Of a stretch of DNA of 64,000 nucleotides, positions 26,801-41,800 are shown one piece after another. The first letter of the stretch is position 1, and each line of letters begins with the position of its first letter. The DNA is taken from NCBI GenBank assembly GCA_014843695.1, contig CM026403.1, forward strand, positions 47,373,682 to 47,437,681, read 5' to 3'. Made by a program: the position numbers and the translations under genes. Under the pieces are notes generated by a model. That model was given only the letters and a program-made list of their open reading frames with translations. It made no database searches and was not told where the DNA came from. The stretch comes from Archivesica marissinica. Taxonomy: Eukaryota > Mollusca > Bivalvia > Venerida > Vesicomyidae.

Positions 26801-29800
26801 TATTTTATTAGCATATTTAGAATTCATTGTAATTGTGTTTGCTATTAATTTTTGTCTTGTTTTATCTCATCTCATTGTATGTGGAAGTTTTTATCAATAT
26901 TTGTGATATTTAGGCTGTAAAGCGCTTTTGAACGTTTTATTTTTAGATGAAAAGAGCGCTATTTAAGTTTGGTATATAATAATAATAATAATAAAAAGTA
27001 TGCTACTGATATCCATTAAGGTTTGACATATGAATATTATTATATTATCATGTATACAGAGATTATAAAGAAACTCGTAACCAACAACAAATGGGTACTA
27101 GACTGTTTGTTAAACTTTGAATAATACAATAGACTTCTATTACCCTCCATAGGTACAGCAGGTTTGGCACAATGAGTTTGAACCCCTACCATCCCAGTGT
27201 AGATTTAGCACTCATTCGTCGAAAATATTATACAGTTATGACAATGAAAGGGCTTTTCGACACTGTTGATTTTAAATACATTATTGCATTTTTAAAAGAA
27301 TCACATCTTTTCCATCAATTGTAAGTTTTACAACTGACGTTTTTTTATCATTTTAATACATACAGTATGTTATCTACATAATAATTTTGTAGATATCTTG
27401 TATACAATGTACTTAACCCGGCGCGATATAGCCTGAACTGTGATGATGCGCTGTTAAACCAAATACTCACTCACTCACCTACCATCTCAGTATGCCAGAC
27501 TGTAGGCTGAACCCCTACCATATCAGTATGCCAGACTGTAGGCTGAACCCTACCATCCCAGTATGCCAGACTGTAGGCTGAACCCCTACCATCCCAGTAT
27601 GCCAGACTGTAGGCTGAACCCCTACCATCCCAGTATGCCAGACTGTAGGCTGAACCCCTACCATCCCAGTATGCCAGACTGTAGGCTGAACCCAACCATC
27701 CCAGTATGCCAGACTGTAGGCTGAACCCCTACCATCCCAGTATGCCAGACTGTAGGCTGAACCCCTACCATCCCAGTATGCCAGACTGTAGGCTGAACCC
27801 CTACCATCTCAGTATACCAGACTGTAGGCTGAACCCCTACCATGCCAGACTGTAGGCTGAACCCCTACCATCCCAGTATGCCAGACTGTAGGCTGAACCC
27901 CTACCATCCCAGTATGCCAGACTGTAGGCTGAACCCCTACCATCCCAGTATGCCAGACTGTAGGCTGAACCCCTACCATCCCAGTATGCCAGACTGTAGG
28001 CTGAACCCCTACCATATCAGTATGCCAGACTGTAGGCTGAACCCCTACCATCTCAGTATGCCAGACTGTAGGCTGAACCCTACCATCCCAGTATGCCAGA
28101 CTGTAGGCTGAACCCCTACCATCCCAGTATGCCAGACTGTAGGCTGAACCCCTACCATCCCAGTATGCCAGACTGTAGGCTGAACCCTACCATCCCAGTA
28201 TGCCAGACTGTAGGCTGAACCCCTACCATCCCAGTATGCCAGACTGTAGGCTGAACCCCTACCATCTCAGTATGCCAGACTGTAGGCTGAACCCCTACCA
28301 TCCCAGTATGCCAGACTGTAGGCTGAACCCCTACCGTCTCAGTATGCCAGACTGTAGGCTGAACCCCTACCATCTCAGTATGCCAGACTGTAGGCTGAAC
28401 CCGTACCATCCCAGTATGCCAGACTGTAGGCTGAACCCCTACCATCTCAGTATGCCAGACTGTAGGCTGAACCCCTACCATCTCAGTATGCCAGACTGTA
28501 GGCTGAACCCCTACCATCCCAGTATACCAGACTGTAGGCTGAACCCCTACCATCTCAGTATGCCAGACTGTAGGCTGAACCCTACCATCCCAGTATGCCA
28601 GACTGTAGGCTGAACCCCTACCATCCCAGTATGCCAGACTGTAGGCTGAACCCCTACCATCCCAGTATACCAGACTGTAGGCTGAACCCCTACCATCTCA
28701 GTATGCCAGACTGTAGGCTGAACCCCTACCATCCCAGTATGCCAGACTGTAGGCTGAACCCCTACCATCCCAGTATACCAGACTGTAGGCTGAACCCCTA
28801 CCATCTCAGTATGCCAGACTGTAGGCCACCATAATACACGTCACAACATAGTGTGCACAAAACTAATGTCCATAGTTTCAACATCAAGGTAAATGTTTCT
28901 AAAAATGTTTAAAGATGATTTACAATGGAATCATTCATGATGAGATAGTAAAGGACTTGTTTAATAATGTGTCCAGGAAGTATGTCAGATGGTCGCCAGA
29001 TCGAGTACTCCGGTTTCCTCCCACATTTACGCTTTCATCCGCGCCAACGAGAGTGATTGATATAAGATGTTAAAACTTGCTTCGCAATCGTTGTAAAATA
29101 AATAAAGTGTTAACTTAATAATGTGTCCTATTCTTAATGCAACACTATATCGGAATAAAGGATGTTTGGTCATAAAACCTTCGTATGTGTATATTTCCAC
29201 TGTCAGGTAATGAAGGAGAGTTTCACGATAGCCAAGCCGCACATGACAGAAGCATTCTACGAGAAGCTCTTGTCTGTGTGTGAGGAGAAAGATGACCAGG
29301 TTGTTATCTCGAGGAAACACCTGAACTCGTGCGTGGCAGACCTTACACGAGCGGTAATGGGCAGAGAGAAGAGCAACTTTGAGAGCTATACGATGTACTA
29401 CGAGAACTTACTGAGATCTCTCCATCAAAACTTGTACCAGAAAGAACAGGTGAACCAATAAATAAATGAAGAGCGGCACTAGCCGCAAGTAATAATATTC
29501 GCTTTCTATGTTCATGAGTGAAATATTGTTCTATCTCTCACTTAAGCAAACAAATAGTCTTTTTATTTTATGCTGAAATATGTTTTTTATGATAGAAAAC
29601 AATGCAATTGTGTGCTAAATTTCATTAGACGATGTCATAAATGATGTCCGTAATCGAGTCCAATTACGTTCGTGTTGACAACATTTCAACATACAGAGGA
29701 ACAGCACGTACCAAGCAGTGAAAAATGAAATGTTTTATTCCATTTCTTTCAACCAATGGAATAACACATTTGATTTCAGTCATCTTTCATTGGAAAGCAT

Positions 29801-32800
29801 AAAATAAAACATTTTATTTTATCAAATATTACATCAGCTTCATGCATGTCACAATAGGAGGTCAAACAGATGAAAGATCAACTGAAGACAGCCCAGCAGA
29901 ACACCATGGTGGAAGTCCAGTGTCAACTGGCAAACCATGGTCATGACCTCATCATGGGTGAGTAATACTAGTGGCAGGGGCCTCCGTGGCCGAGTGGTTA
30001 CGGTCATTGACTTCAAACAAATTGCTCCGCACTGCTGATCGTTCGAATCTCACTGCTAGTGTCGATTTCTGTCATATGAGGAAGCAATTGGCGTGCGGTA
30101 GGTCAGTGGCTCTACCCCTGTGCTTGTCCATGCTTGCTCGGAGGGGTATCCTGAGCCTTCCTCCACCAATAGTAGCTGGAGAGTCTCTGTATAACCTGAG
30201 CTGTTCGTGCAGTGCAACTTTAAACCCAAAGAACAAATGAAGAAACAAGTAATAAACCTTGGCCATTCATCATGCCACAATACCCAACATGCACTTTTTG
30301 AATAATAAGAACTTAGACCTGTGTAGCGGTATTTTACACCAAGCACTTGAAAGAACCAGAGAAGCCTCTGGAATATGGTTATGCCTTATATATATATGAC
30401 TATTCTCCAGACCCTAAAGTAGCTAATCTTCCAGGCGGTGTCGCTCATGTAGGCAGTCATTACTGATTATAAAGGAAACCCCCATATAATATAGTGTCCA
30501 GGGCATATAGTATAGTGTCCAGGGCATATAATATAGTGTCCAGGGCATATAAAATAGTGTCCAGGGCTTATAATATAGTGTCCAGGGCTTATAATATAGT
30601 GTCCAGGGCTTATAATATAGTGTCCAGGGCATATAATATAGTGTCCAGGGCATATAATATGGTGTCCAGGGCTTATAATATAGTGTCCAGGGCTTATAAA
30701 ATAGTGTCCAGGACTTATAATATAGCATCCAGGGCTTATAATATAGTGTCCAGAACATATAATATAGTGTCCAGGGCATATAATATAGTGTGCAGGACAT
30801 ATAATATAGTGTCCAGGGCTTATAATATAGTATCCAGGGCATATAATATAGTATCCAGGGCTTATAATATAGTGTCCAGGGCTTATAATATAGTGTCCAG
30901 GGCATATAATATAGTGTCCAGGGCTTATAATATAGCGTACAGGGCATATAATATGGTGTCCAGGGCTTATAATATAGTGTCCAGGGCTTATAATATAGCG
31001 TACAGGGCATATAATATAGTGTCCAGAACATATAATATAGTGTCCAGGACATATAATATAGTGTCCAGGACATATAATATAGTGTCCAGGACATATAATA
31101 TAGTGTCCAGGACATATAATATAGCATCCAGGGCTTATAATATAGTGTCCAGGACATATAATATAGTGTCCAGGACATATAATATAGTGTCCAGGACATA
31201 TAATATAGCATCCAGGGCATATAATATAGTGTCCAGGGCTTATAATATAGCATCCAGGGCATATAATATAGTGTCCAGGGCTTATAATATAGTGTCCAGA
31301 ACATATAATATAGTGTCCAGAACATATAATATAGTGTCCAGGACATATAATATAGTGTCCAGGACATATAATATAGTGTCCAGGGCATATAATATAGTGT
31401 CCAGGGCTTATAATATAGTGTCCAGGGCATATAATATAGTGTCCAGGGCATATAATATAGTGTCCAGGACATATAATATAGTGTCCAGCATATAAATATA
31501 ATGTCCAGGGCATATAATATAGCGTCCAGGGCATATAATATAGTGTCCAGGACATATAATATAGTGTCCAGGACATATAATATAGTGTCCAGGACATATA
31601 ATATAGTGTCCAGGACATATAATATAGTGTCCAGGACATATAATATAGTGTCCAGGACATATAATATAGCGTCCAGGGCATATAATATAGTGTCCAGGAC
31701 ATATAATATAGTGTCCAGGACTTATAATATAGTGTCCAGGGCATATACTATAGCGTCCAGGGCTTATAATATTGTGTCCAGGACATATAATATAGTGTCC
31801 AGGACATATAATATAGTGTCCAGGGCATATAATATAGTGTCCAGGACATATAATATAGTGTCCAGGACATATAATATAGTGTCCAGGGCATATAATATAG
31901 TGTCCAGGACATATAATATAGTGTCCAGGACTTATAATATAGTGTCCAGGGCATATACTATAGCGTCCAGGGCTTATAATATTGTGTCCAGGACATATAA
32001 TATAGTGTCCAGGGCATATAATATAGTGTCCAGGGCATATAATATAGTGTCCAGGGCTTATAATATAATGTCTAGGGCTTATAATATAGTGTCCAGGGCA
32101 TATAATATAGTGTCCAGGACATATAATATAGTGTACAGGGCTTATAATATAGTGTCCAGGACATATAATATATTGTCCAGGGCTTATAATATAGTGTCCA
32201 GGGCTTATAATATAGTGTCCAGGGCATATAATATAGTGTCCAGGGCATATAATATAGTGTCCAGGGCTTATAATATAGTGTCCAGGGCATATAATATAGT
32301 GTCCAGGGCATATAATATAGTGTGCAGGACATATAATATAGTGTCCAGGGCTTATAATATAGTGTCCAGGGCATATAATATAGTGTCCAGGGCATATACT
32401 ATAGTGTCCAGGGCATATAATATAGTGTCCAGGGTTTATAATATAATTTCCAGGGCTTCTAATATAGTGTCCAGGGCTTATAATATAGTGTCCAGGGCAT
32501 ATAATATAGTGTCCAGGGCATATAATATAGTGTGCAGGACATATAATATAGTGTCCAGGGCTTATAATATAGTGTCCAGGGCATATAATATAGTGTCCAG
32601 GGCATATACTATAGTGTCCAGGGCATATAATATAGTGTCCAGGGTTTATAATATAATTTCCAGGGCTTCTAATATAGTGTCCAGGGCTTATAATATAGTG
32701 TCCAGGACATATAATATAGTGTCCAGTGCTTATATAATGTACAGGGCTTATAATATAGCATCCAGGACATATAATATAGTGTCCAGGGCATATAATATAG

Positions 32801-35800
32801 TGTCCAGGGCTTATAATATAGTGTCCAGGGCATATAATATAGTGTCCAGGGCTTATAATATAGTGTCCAGGGCATATAATATAGTGTGCAGGACATATAA
32901 TATAGTGTCCAGGGCTTATAATATAGCATCCAGGGCTTATAATATAGTGTCCAGGACATATAATATAGTGCCCAGGGCTTATAATATAGTTTCCAGGACA
33001 TATAATATAGTGTCCAGGGCTTATAATATAGTATGTATGTATGTTCCTTTAATGTCAAACCCCTCGCGGGGACTTAGACATGTTTTCCTGGGCAGGCTTA
33101 GCCGACCTAAGCGATTAACCAGTACTAAGCAATGTGTGTGAGGTGCCTTGCTCAATTACACTACATACGTGGCCTGACCGAGTATCGAACCCGGGACCGT
33201 TTGATTCCAAATCCGACGCTCTACCACTGAACCACGAACGCCGATAGTGTCCAGGGCATATAATATAGTGTCCAGGGCTTATAATATAGTGTCCAGGACA
33301 TATAATATAGTGTCCAGGGCTTATAATATAATGTCTAGGGCTTATAATATAGTGTCCAGGGCATATAATATAGTGTGCAGGGCTTATAATATAGTGTACA
33401 GGGCTTATAATATAATGTCTAGGACTTATAATATAGTGTCCAGGACATATAATATAGTGTCCAGGGCATATATTATAGTGTCCAGGGCTTATAGTATAGT
33501 GTACAGGGCTTATAATATAGTGTCCAGGGCATATAATATAGTGTCCAGGGCATATATTATAGTGTCCAGGGCTTATAATATAGTGTCCCGTGCCTATAAT
33601 ATAGTGTCCAGGGCATATAATATAGTGTCCAGGGCATATAATATAGTGTCCAGGGCATATAATATAGTGTGCAGGGCATATAATATAGTGTCCAGGACAT
33701 GTAATATAGTGTGCAGGGCATATAATATAGTGTGCAGGGCATATAATATAGTGTCCAGGGCATATAATATAGTGTCCAGGGTATATACTATAGTGTCCAG
33801 GGCTTATAATATAGTGTCCAGTGCATATAATATAGTGTTCAGGGCTTATAATATAGTGTCCATGGCTTATAATATAGTGTTCAGGGCTTATGATATAGTG
33901 TCCAGGGCATATACTATAGTGTCCAGGGCATATAATATAGTGTTGTATTCCATATATTCCACTTTTATTCTATTGTTTAAATATTTAACTTTCAATATAT
34001 ATACATAATTTAAATATATATACAATTTGTGGAAGTCTTGATATCAGGTGTGAGAGACCCGGACCCGTTCCGAATGTACCCTTTGGCAAGGCACTGTAAA
34101 GTTTAAGTCTTAATAAAGCATTCTTCTTCTTCTTCTTAAATTCCACATTACCGCTTCTCTCTCCCTTATGGCGATGGATTCCATCTGGAATGATGTATCT
34201 AGAGCAATTAATCTAATGTTGAAACAACTTGTCTCGTAATGAAGGTAAAAGAATTTTGTATAAACTAAACATAATTTAAAATTTGTTACCATGTGTCCAC
34301 AGAGATTACTGCTCTCCGAGCGAAAGTTGCTGAAATGCGAGAGATGAGTTTCAGGCAGCAGACTGAGATCCGAGAACGTGTGAGGCAGGAATACGACGAC
34401 TTAATCCAGAATCTCTTCAATTCTACATTCTCCTTGAAAAACAAGTTTGATGAGTTTAGAAATGAACTGCATGATGACGTGTTTGAAAAGATTGGCGAGT
34501 CGAGAAGGGAAGCATTTAAAAATATGAGCACAGTTAGAGAGAAGTTTGGAAGCACACAAGGTTGGTTTGTAGCTTGATGAGCTAAGTTGCCTTACTAGAG
34601 GTCAAATATAATGATTTATTATACCTCATGGGACTCAAAATTCCCATAGGCCAACAGTCAATATTATTTATTATTACCTTATGCTCTATATAACTTGCAA
34701 TTCATTATTTTTGCCTGTTTCATTGCATTTTTTATCCTTCGCTCAGGTCTGGGCAACAGTTCGAATTGTTGACCGGGCAATAGTTTGAACTGTTTCATAC
34801 TAGACTTTTGAACCAATCATACTCTGAGTATGCTTTCACTGTGCACAGTAGGATGCACAATAGAGTGTTATGGAAGTCAAAGTAAAAAATACGTACCGAA
34901 TACATTTTAGCTCTGACTGCGCCTGAAGTCATCGATATACATTATGTGAAGCCCTCCTTTCCGTTCATTAATTCCTTTCCGTATTTTATTGCATACTTAC
35001 CAGCGTACCGGCTTTTAGACCAAAACCAAGCGTTTACAAATGATGATTGATTAGTCATCAGCCGACAAACTGGGAAAAACAGAAATTTATCTTGAATTAT
35101 GGCCCAGGCTAGGTTTGAAGACATGACTGAGGATGTTTTTTGAGTTAGTCAAATATTATAGAATATAAGGTATGTACAACAGTTATATAGAGCATTAGGT
35201 AATAAAACAGTTATTTCATGGGTGTTTGGGGAACAGTCAAAACTATTGTCCCAAGGTATCAGGGAAGACTTTCGAACTGTTGCCCGAGGCCGTCAGTTCG
35301 AAATGTCTTCCCTGATACCGAGGGACAATACTTTTGACTGTTCCCCAAACACCCATGAAATAACTGTTTTATTACCTAATGCTTTATAACGTTTTTTGTA
35401 CTCAGAGTCCCTATTTTTTAATAAATCATTGAGTTCATCCTCGGTCATGTCTTCAAACCTAATAACTGTATACTATTCTCCTCCGAGATAATATTGACTG
35501 GTCAATATTTTTGATAGTATTGACTACCTTAGGCTTCCAGTCTGAATCAGTAAAACGCTAAATTGGGATATTGCTAAAAACCAAGGCGCCACTCTTAATA
35601 CGTAAGCACTTACTGAAATGCGTGCATAAAAGCTTCTAGGTTCATCTTAATATTGCATTTGTTTTTATCTCACCTACTTTAGTGGAAGCGAGACTAAGCA
35701 GCCACCTTGCTGTCGGAAGCAGCGGTGGAGTAGCACCATCAACAATTACATATTTGCATATGACTAAACACCGTCGAATATAATGCTTTGATAACTTGCC

Positions 35801-38800
35801 TACTGTTTCTAGGGGTTGTTCTCTTCTCCCTAACAAATCAATCCCAACCCCATCCCAAAGAGTGACCTTGACCTTAAATTACAGCCAAAAATAGTCAGAT
35901 TTCAGAAATTACTTATATTTACGTCTCAAAAACCTTCAGTTATTGCTTTGATAGTCGCATACACATCCAAGGACTAATTCTCTACACCCACAGTAAGTCC
36001 CCACCCACAGCCAAGAGTGACCTTGAACTTGAAATGTTTGCCAAAAATAGTCTAATTTCAGAAATTATTTATGCGTCAAAAAACTCGACATTAACATTTC
36101 TTAAAAACTTTCTAAGTTATGGCTTTGAAGCGTTGCAACCACATTCGATCACTAATTCTCTTCACCCACATAAGTCCCAACCCCCAATAGTGGCCATGCA
36201 TTTTGGCCAAAAATAGGCCTATTTCAGAAATTGTGCAACAAAAACAACACAAACATTAATTAATTTCTAAAAAAATAATGCTTTTAACCCATTCAACACC
36301 AAGTAACTGACATGGACTGGTCCATGATATTCATAAACCAATAAATGAATCAGAAAATCACATTTGGACAAGTTCATTTATCAAAATGGGTAATTATGTC
36401 TAAAAATAGTCATATCACTGGCAAAAAGTGCAGATCCTGATGAGACGGCTCGTCACGAGCCGGCTCATCTGGATCTACACTTTTTGTAAGCCTATTTAGA
36501 GGTCTGTGGTGTTGAAAGGGTTAAGCTTTGCATATAGATCTGTGGACTAATTCTCTACACACACAGTAGGTCCCCACCCTACCAGTGAACTTGAAATTGA
36601 CTTATGGCCAAATATAGTGTTAAAAAAACACCTTAAACATCATACCTTAAAAACCGTGGAAACTATTGCTTTGTAACTTCACATACACATCTGAGAACTA
36701 ATTCTTTACACACACAGTAAGATCCTACCTTACTACTGACATTCAACTTGAAATTTGGCAATTTGTTGGAAATAAGAAATGACAATTTTTTATTTCAGTG
36801 AACCAGGCCTGGAGGTTATAAAACTGTTCTCCAATCTCATACTCGGTCTCAAGCTTCTGATTGGTTCAGTCAAGTGTAAATATCAGACTCATCCAATCAT
36901 ATCACTTGAGTTTGAGATTTGAGAACAGTTTTATAACCTCCGACCCATTACTTATAGTCAAACACAAATGGCGAGACACCCTTGGAGTGGTAGTCTTGTT
37001 ATCTGTTGTGTTATGTATTCACTACTCAAAGATTATATAAATAGATTTACTGAAACAAGTTAACTCGAATCTTGATTGTTTGCTGTAAAAGTTTAAACTT
37101 TATTTATTTTACAACGATTGCGAACCAAGTTTTAACAACTTATATTAATCACTCTCGTTGGCTAGGATGAAAATGTATATGTAGTCATTCTTGTGGGAGG
37201 AAACCGGAGAGAAAAACACCTGTCCGATCTAACGACCATCGTACCATCTCATATACTTCCCACGAACCTGGTTGCATTTGTGAGTCGCGAACAAACATGC
37301 TACCCACTGCGCTAATCGGACAGCCTGTTTTCTATAGCTTCGGTGTCATTATTTATCAGCATATACAAGTTTCTGGAGGGTGATGCCCCAGGACTCCATA
37401 GAAGGTACATGTTTCTGGAGGGTGATGCCCCAGGACTCCATAGAAGGTACAAGTTTCTGGAGGGTGATGCCCCAGGACCACCATAGAAGGTACAAGTTTC
37501 TGGAGGGTGATGCTGCCCCAGGACTCCATAGAAGGTACAAGTTTCTGGAGGGTGACTGCCCCAGGACTCCATAGAAGGTACACGTTTCTGGAGGGTGATG
37601 CTGCCCCAGGACTCCATAAAAGGTACAAGTTTCTGGAGGGTGATGCTGCCCCAGGACTCCATAGAAGACATAGAAGGTGCGTCTCGGTTATATTCAGCTT
37701 CTAGCTACGGCACAGCTATATGAACAAATTGCTCACTGAGCTCAAAAACGGGGAGAAATGAGGAAGCTCAGTAAAACTATATATTCTCCCAAGTCAGTCT
37801 GTAGCTTAAACCTTGTCTAACATATCATTACAGAGGAATCAGCTGTTGACTGTGCACTGGCGAAGTCTGAGACATTACGAGAACTGAAGCATGAAAACCA
37901 CATACTGAATACTCTCATCCTGAAAATGAAAGCGATGAAGACGTGGCGACAGAATCATGACAGTGTCAACTTTGTGAAAAGTGTAAGTAGATTAATCATC
38001 ACGATGCTTGTATGTTACTTGTATGTAAACATATTAATCTATGTTTTGCTGCTAACATTAGTTCAGCACCATTATGACAAATGTTTCCATATACAGCAGT
38101 GCCAGTATGTATGTGCCAGTATGTATGTGTATATGCCAGTATGTATGTGTATATGCCAGTATGTATATGTATATACCAGTATGTAATTGTCAATATGTAT
38201 ATGCCAGTATGTATGTGTATATGCCAGTATGTATGTGTATATGCCAGTATGTATATGTCAGTATGTATGTACCAGTATGTATATTTATATGCCAGTATGT
38301 GTATGCCAGTATGTATATGTATATACCAGTATGTATATACCAGTATATATATGCCAGTATGTATATGACAGTATGTATATGCCAGTATGTATATACCAGT
38401 ATGTATATGCCAGTATGTATATGTCAGTATGTATGTACCAGTATGTATATGTCAGTATGTATATACCAGTATATATATGCCAGTATATATATGCCAGTAT
38501 GTATATGACAGTATGTATATACCAGTGTGTATATACCAGTATGTATATGCCAGTATGTATATGACAGTATGTATATGACAGTATGTATATGCCAGTATGT
38601 ATATACCAGTATGTATATGCCAGTATGTATATGTCAGTATGTATGTACCAGTATGTATATGTCAGTATGTATGTACCAGTATGTATATGCCAGTATGTAT
38701 ATGCCAGTGTGTTTATGTCAGTATATATGTACCAGTATGTATATGCCAGTATGTATATGCCAGTATGTATATGCCAGTATGTATATGCCAGTATGTATAT

Positions 38801-41800
38801 GCCAGTATGTATATGCCAGTATGTATATGTCAGTATATATGTACCAGTATGTATATGCCAGTATGTATATGCCAGTATGTATATGCCAGTATGTATATGC
38901 CAGTGTGTTTATGTCAGTATGTATATGCCAGTATGTATATGTCAGTATATATGTACCAGTATGTATATGACAGTATGTATATGCCAGTATGTATATGTCA
39001 GTATGTATATGCCAGTATGTATATGCCAGTGTGTTTATGTCAGTATGTATATGCCAGTATGTATATGTCAGTATATATGTACCAGTATGTATATGCCAGT
39101 ATGTATATGCCAGTATGTATATGTCAGTATGTATGTACCAGTATGTATATGCCAGTATGTATATGCCAGTGTGTTTATGTCAGTATGTATATGCCAGTAT
39201 GTATATGCCAGTATGTATATACCAGTATGTATATTTATATGCCAGTATGTATATACCAGTATATATATGCCAGTATGTATATGACAGTATGTATATGCCA
39301 GTATGTATATGACAGTATGTATATGCCAGTATGTATATGCCAGTATGTATATGTCAGTATATATGTACCAGTATGTATATGCCAGTATGTATATGACAGT
39401 ATGTATATGCCAGTATGTATATGCCAGTATGTATATGTATATACCAGCATGTGTATGCCAGTATGTATATGCCAGTGTGTTTATGCCAGTATGTATATGC
39501 CAGTATGTATATGCCAGTATGTATATGTCAGTATATATGTACCAGTATGTATATGTCAGTATGTATATGTATATACCAGTATGTATATACCAGTATATAT
39601 ATGCCAGTATGTATATGCCAGTATGTATATGTATATACCAGTATGTATATACCAGTATGTATATGCCAGTATGTATATGTATATACCAGTATGTATATGC
39701 CAGTATGTGTATGCCAGTATGTATATGTATATACCAGTATGTATATACCAGTATATATATGCCAGTATGTATATGCCAGTATGTATATGTCAGTATGTAT
39801 ATGCCAGTATGTTTATGTCAGTATGTATATGCCAGTATGTATATGCCAGTATGTTTATGTCAGTATATATGTACCAGTATGTATATGCCAGTATGTATAT
39901 GTCAGTATGTATATGACAGTATGTATATGCCAGTATGTATATGCCAGTATGTTTATGTCAGTATGTATATGCCAGTATGTTTATGTCAGTATGTATATGC
40001 CAGTATGTTTATGTCAGTATGTATATGCCAGTATGTATATGCCAGTATGTATATGCCAGTATGTTTATGTCAGTATGTATATGCCAGTATGTATATGACA
40101 GTATGTATGTACCAGTATGTATATACCAGTATGTATATACCAGTATGTATATACCAGTATGTATATACCAGTATGTATATACCAGTATGTATATGCCAGT
40201 ATGTATATGCCAGTATGTATATGCCAGTATGTATATGCCAGTATGTATATGACAGTATGTATGTACCAGTATGTATATACCAGTATGTATATACCAGTAT
40301 GTATATGCCAGTATGTATATGTCAGTATATATGTACCAGTATGTATATGCCAGTATGTATATGTCAGTATGTATATGACAGTATGTATATGCCAGTATGT
40401 ATATGCCAGTATGTTTATGTCAGTATGTATATGCCAGTATGTATATGACAGTATGTATGTACCAGTATGTATATACCAGTATGTATATGCCAGTATGTAT
40501 ATGCCAGTATGTATATGCCAGTATGTTTATGTCAGTATGTATATGCCAGTATTATCAGTATGTATTACCAGTATGTATATGCCAGTATGTATATGCCAGT
40601 GTGTTTATGTCAGTATGTATATGCCAGTATGTATATGCCAGTATGTATATGCCAGTATGTATATGCCAGTATGTATATGACAGTATGTATATGCCAGTAT
40701 GTATATGTCAGTATGTATGTACCAGTATGTATATGCCAGTATGTATATGACAGTATGTATATGCCAGTATGTATATGTCAGTATGTATATGCCATGTGTA
40801 TATACCAGTGTGTATATACCAGTATGTATTGTATATACCAGCATGTGTATGCCAGTATGTATATGCCAGTATGTATATACCAGTATGTATATGTATATAC
40901 CAGTATGTATATACCAGTATGTATATACCAGCATGTATATACCAGCATGTATATACCAGTATGTATATACCAGTATGTATATACCACATGTATATACCAG
41001 TATGTATATACCAGTATGTATATACCAGTATGTATATACCAGTATGTATATGCCAGTATGTATATGCCAGTATGTATATACCAGTATGTATATGCCAGTA
41101 TGTATATACCATTATGTATATGCCAGTGTGTATATGCCAGTATGTATATACCAGTGTGTATATACCAGTGTGTATATACCAGTGTGTATATACCAGTATG
41201 TATATGTATATACCAGCATGTGTATGCCAGTATGTATATACCAGTATGTATATGTATATACCAGTATGTATATACCAGTATGTATATACCAGTATATATA
41301 TGCCAGTATGTATATGACAGTATGTATATGCCAGTATGTATATGTCAGTATGTATGTACCAGTATGTTTATGTCAGTATGTATATGCCAGTATGTATATG
41401 CCAGTGTGTTTATGTCAGTATGTATATGCCAGTATGTATATGCCAGTATGTATATGTCAGTATATATGTACCAGTATGTATATGCCAGTATGTATATGAC
41501 AGTATGTATATGCCAGTATGTATATGCCAGTATGTATATGCCAGTATGTATATGTCAGTATGTATGTACCAGTATGTATATGCCAGTATGTATATGCCAG
41601 TGTGTTTATGTCAGTATGTATATGCCAGTATGTATATGCCAGTATGTATATGTATATGTCAGTATGTATGTACCAGTATGTATATACCAACATGTGTATG
41701 CCAGTATGTATATGCCAGTATGTATATACCAGTATGTATATGCCAGTATGTATATACCATTATGTATATGCCAGTATGTATATGCCAGTGTGTATATACC

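Noticed and set aside
27153..27260. An alternative frame starting VQQVWHNEFEPLPSQ in the exon at 27153
   Set aside because: It reaches a stop after about 38 codons and has no usable donor. The other frame is open to a strong GTAAGT donor.
31501..33141. 546-codon open frame of SRAYNIV repeats
   Set aside because: It is an artefact of a 21-bp unit; it runs through a SINE at the end and has no start context, splice sites or family match.
33163..33243. A functional tRNA gene on the minus strand
   Set aside because: The tRNA-like head is followed by a SINE body and tail with flanking duplications, so it is a retroposon rather than a tRNA gene.
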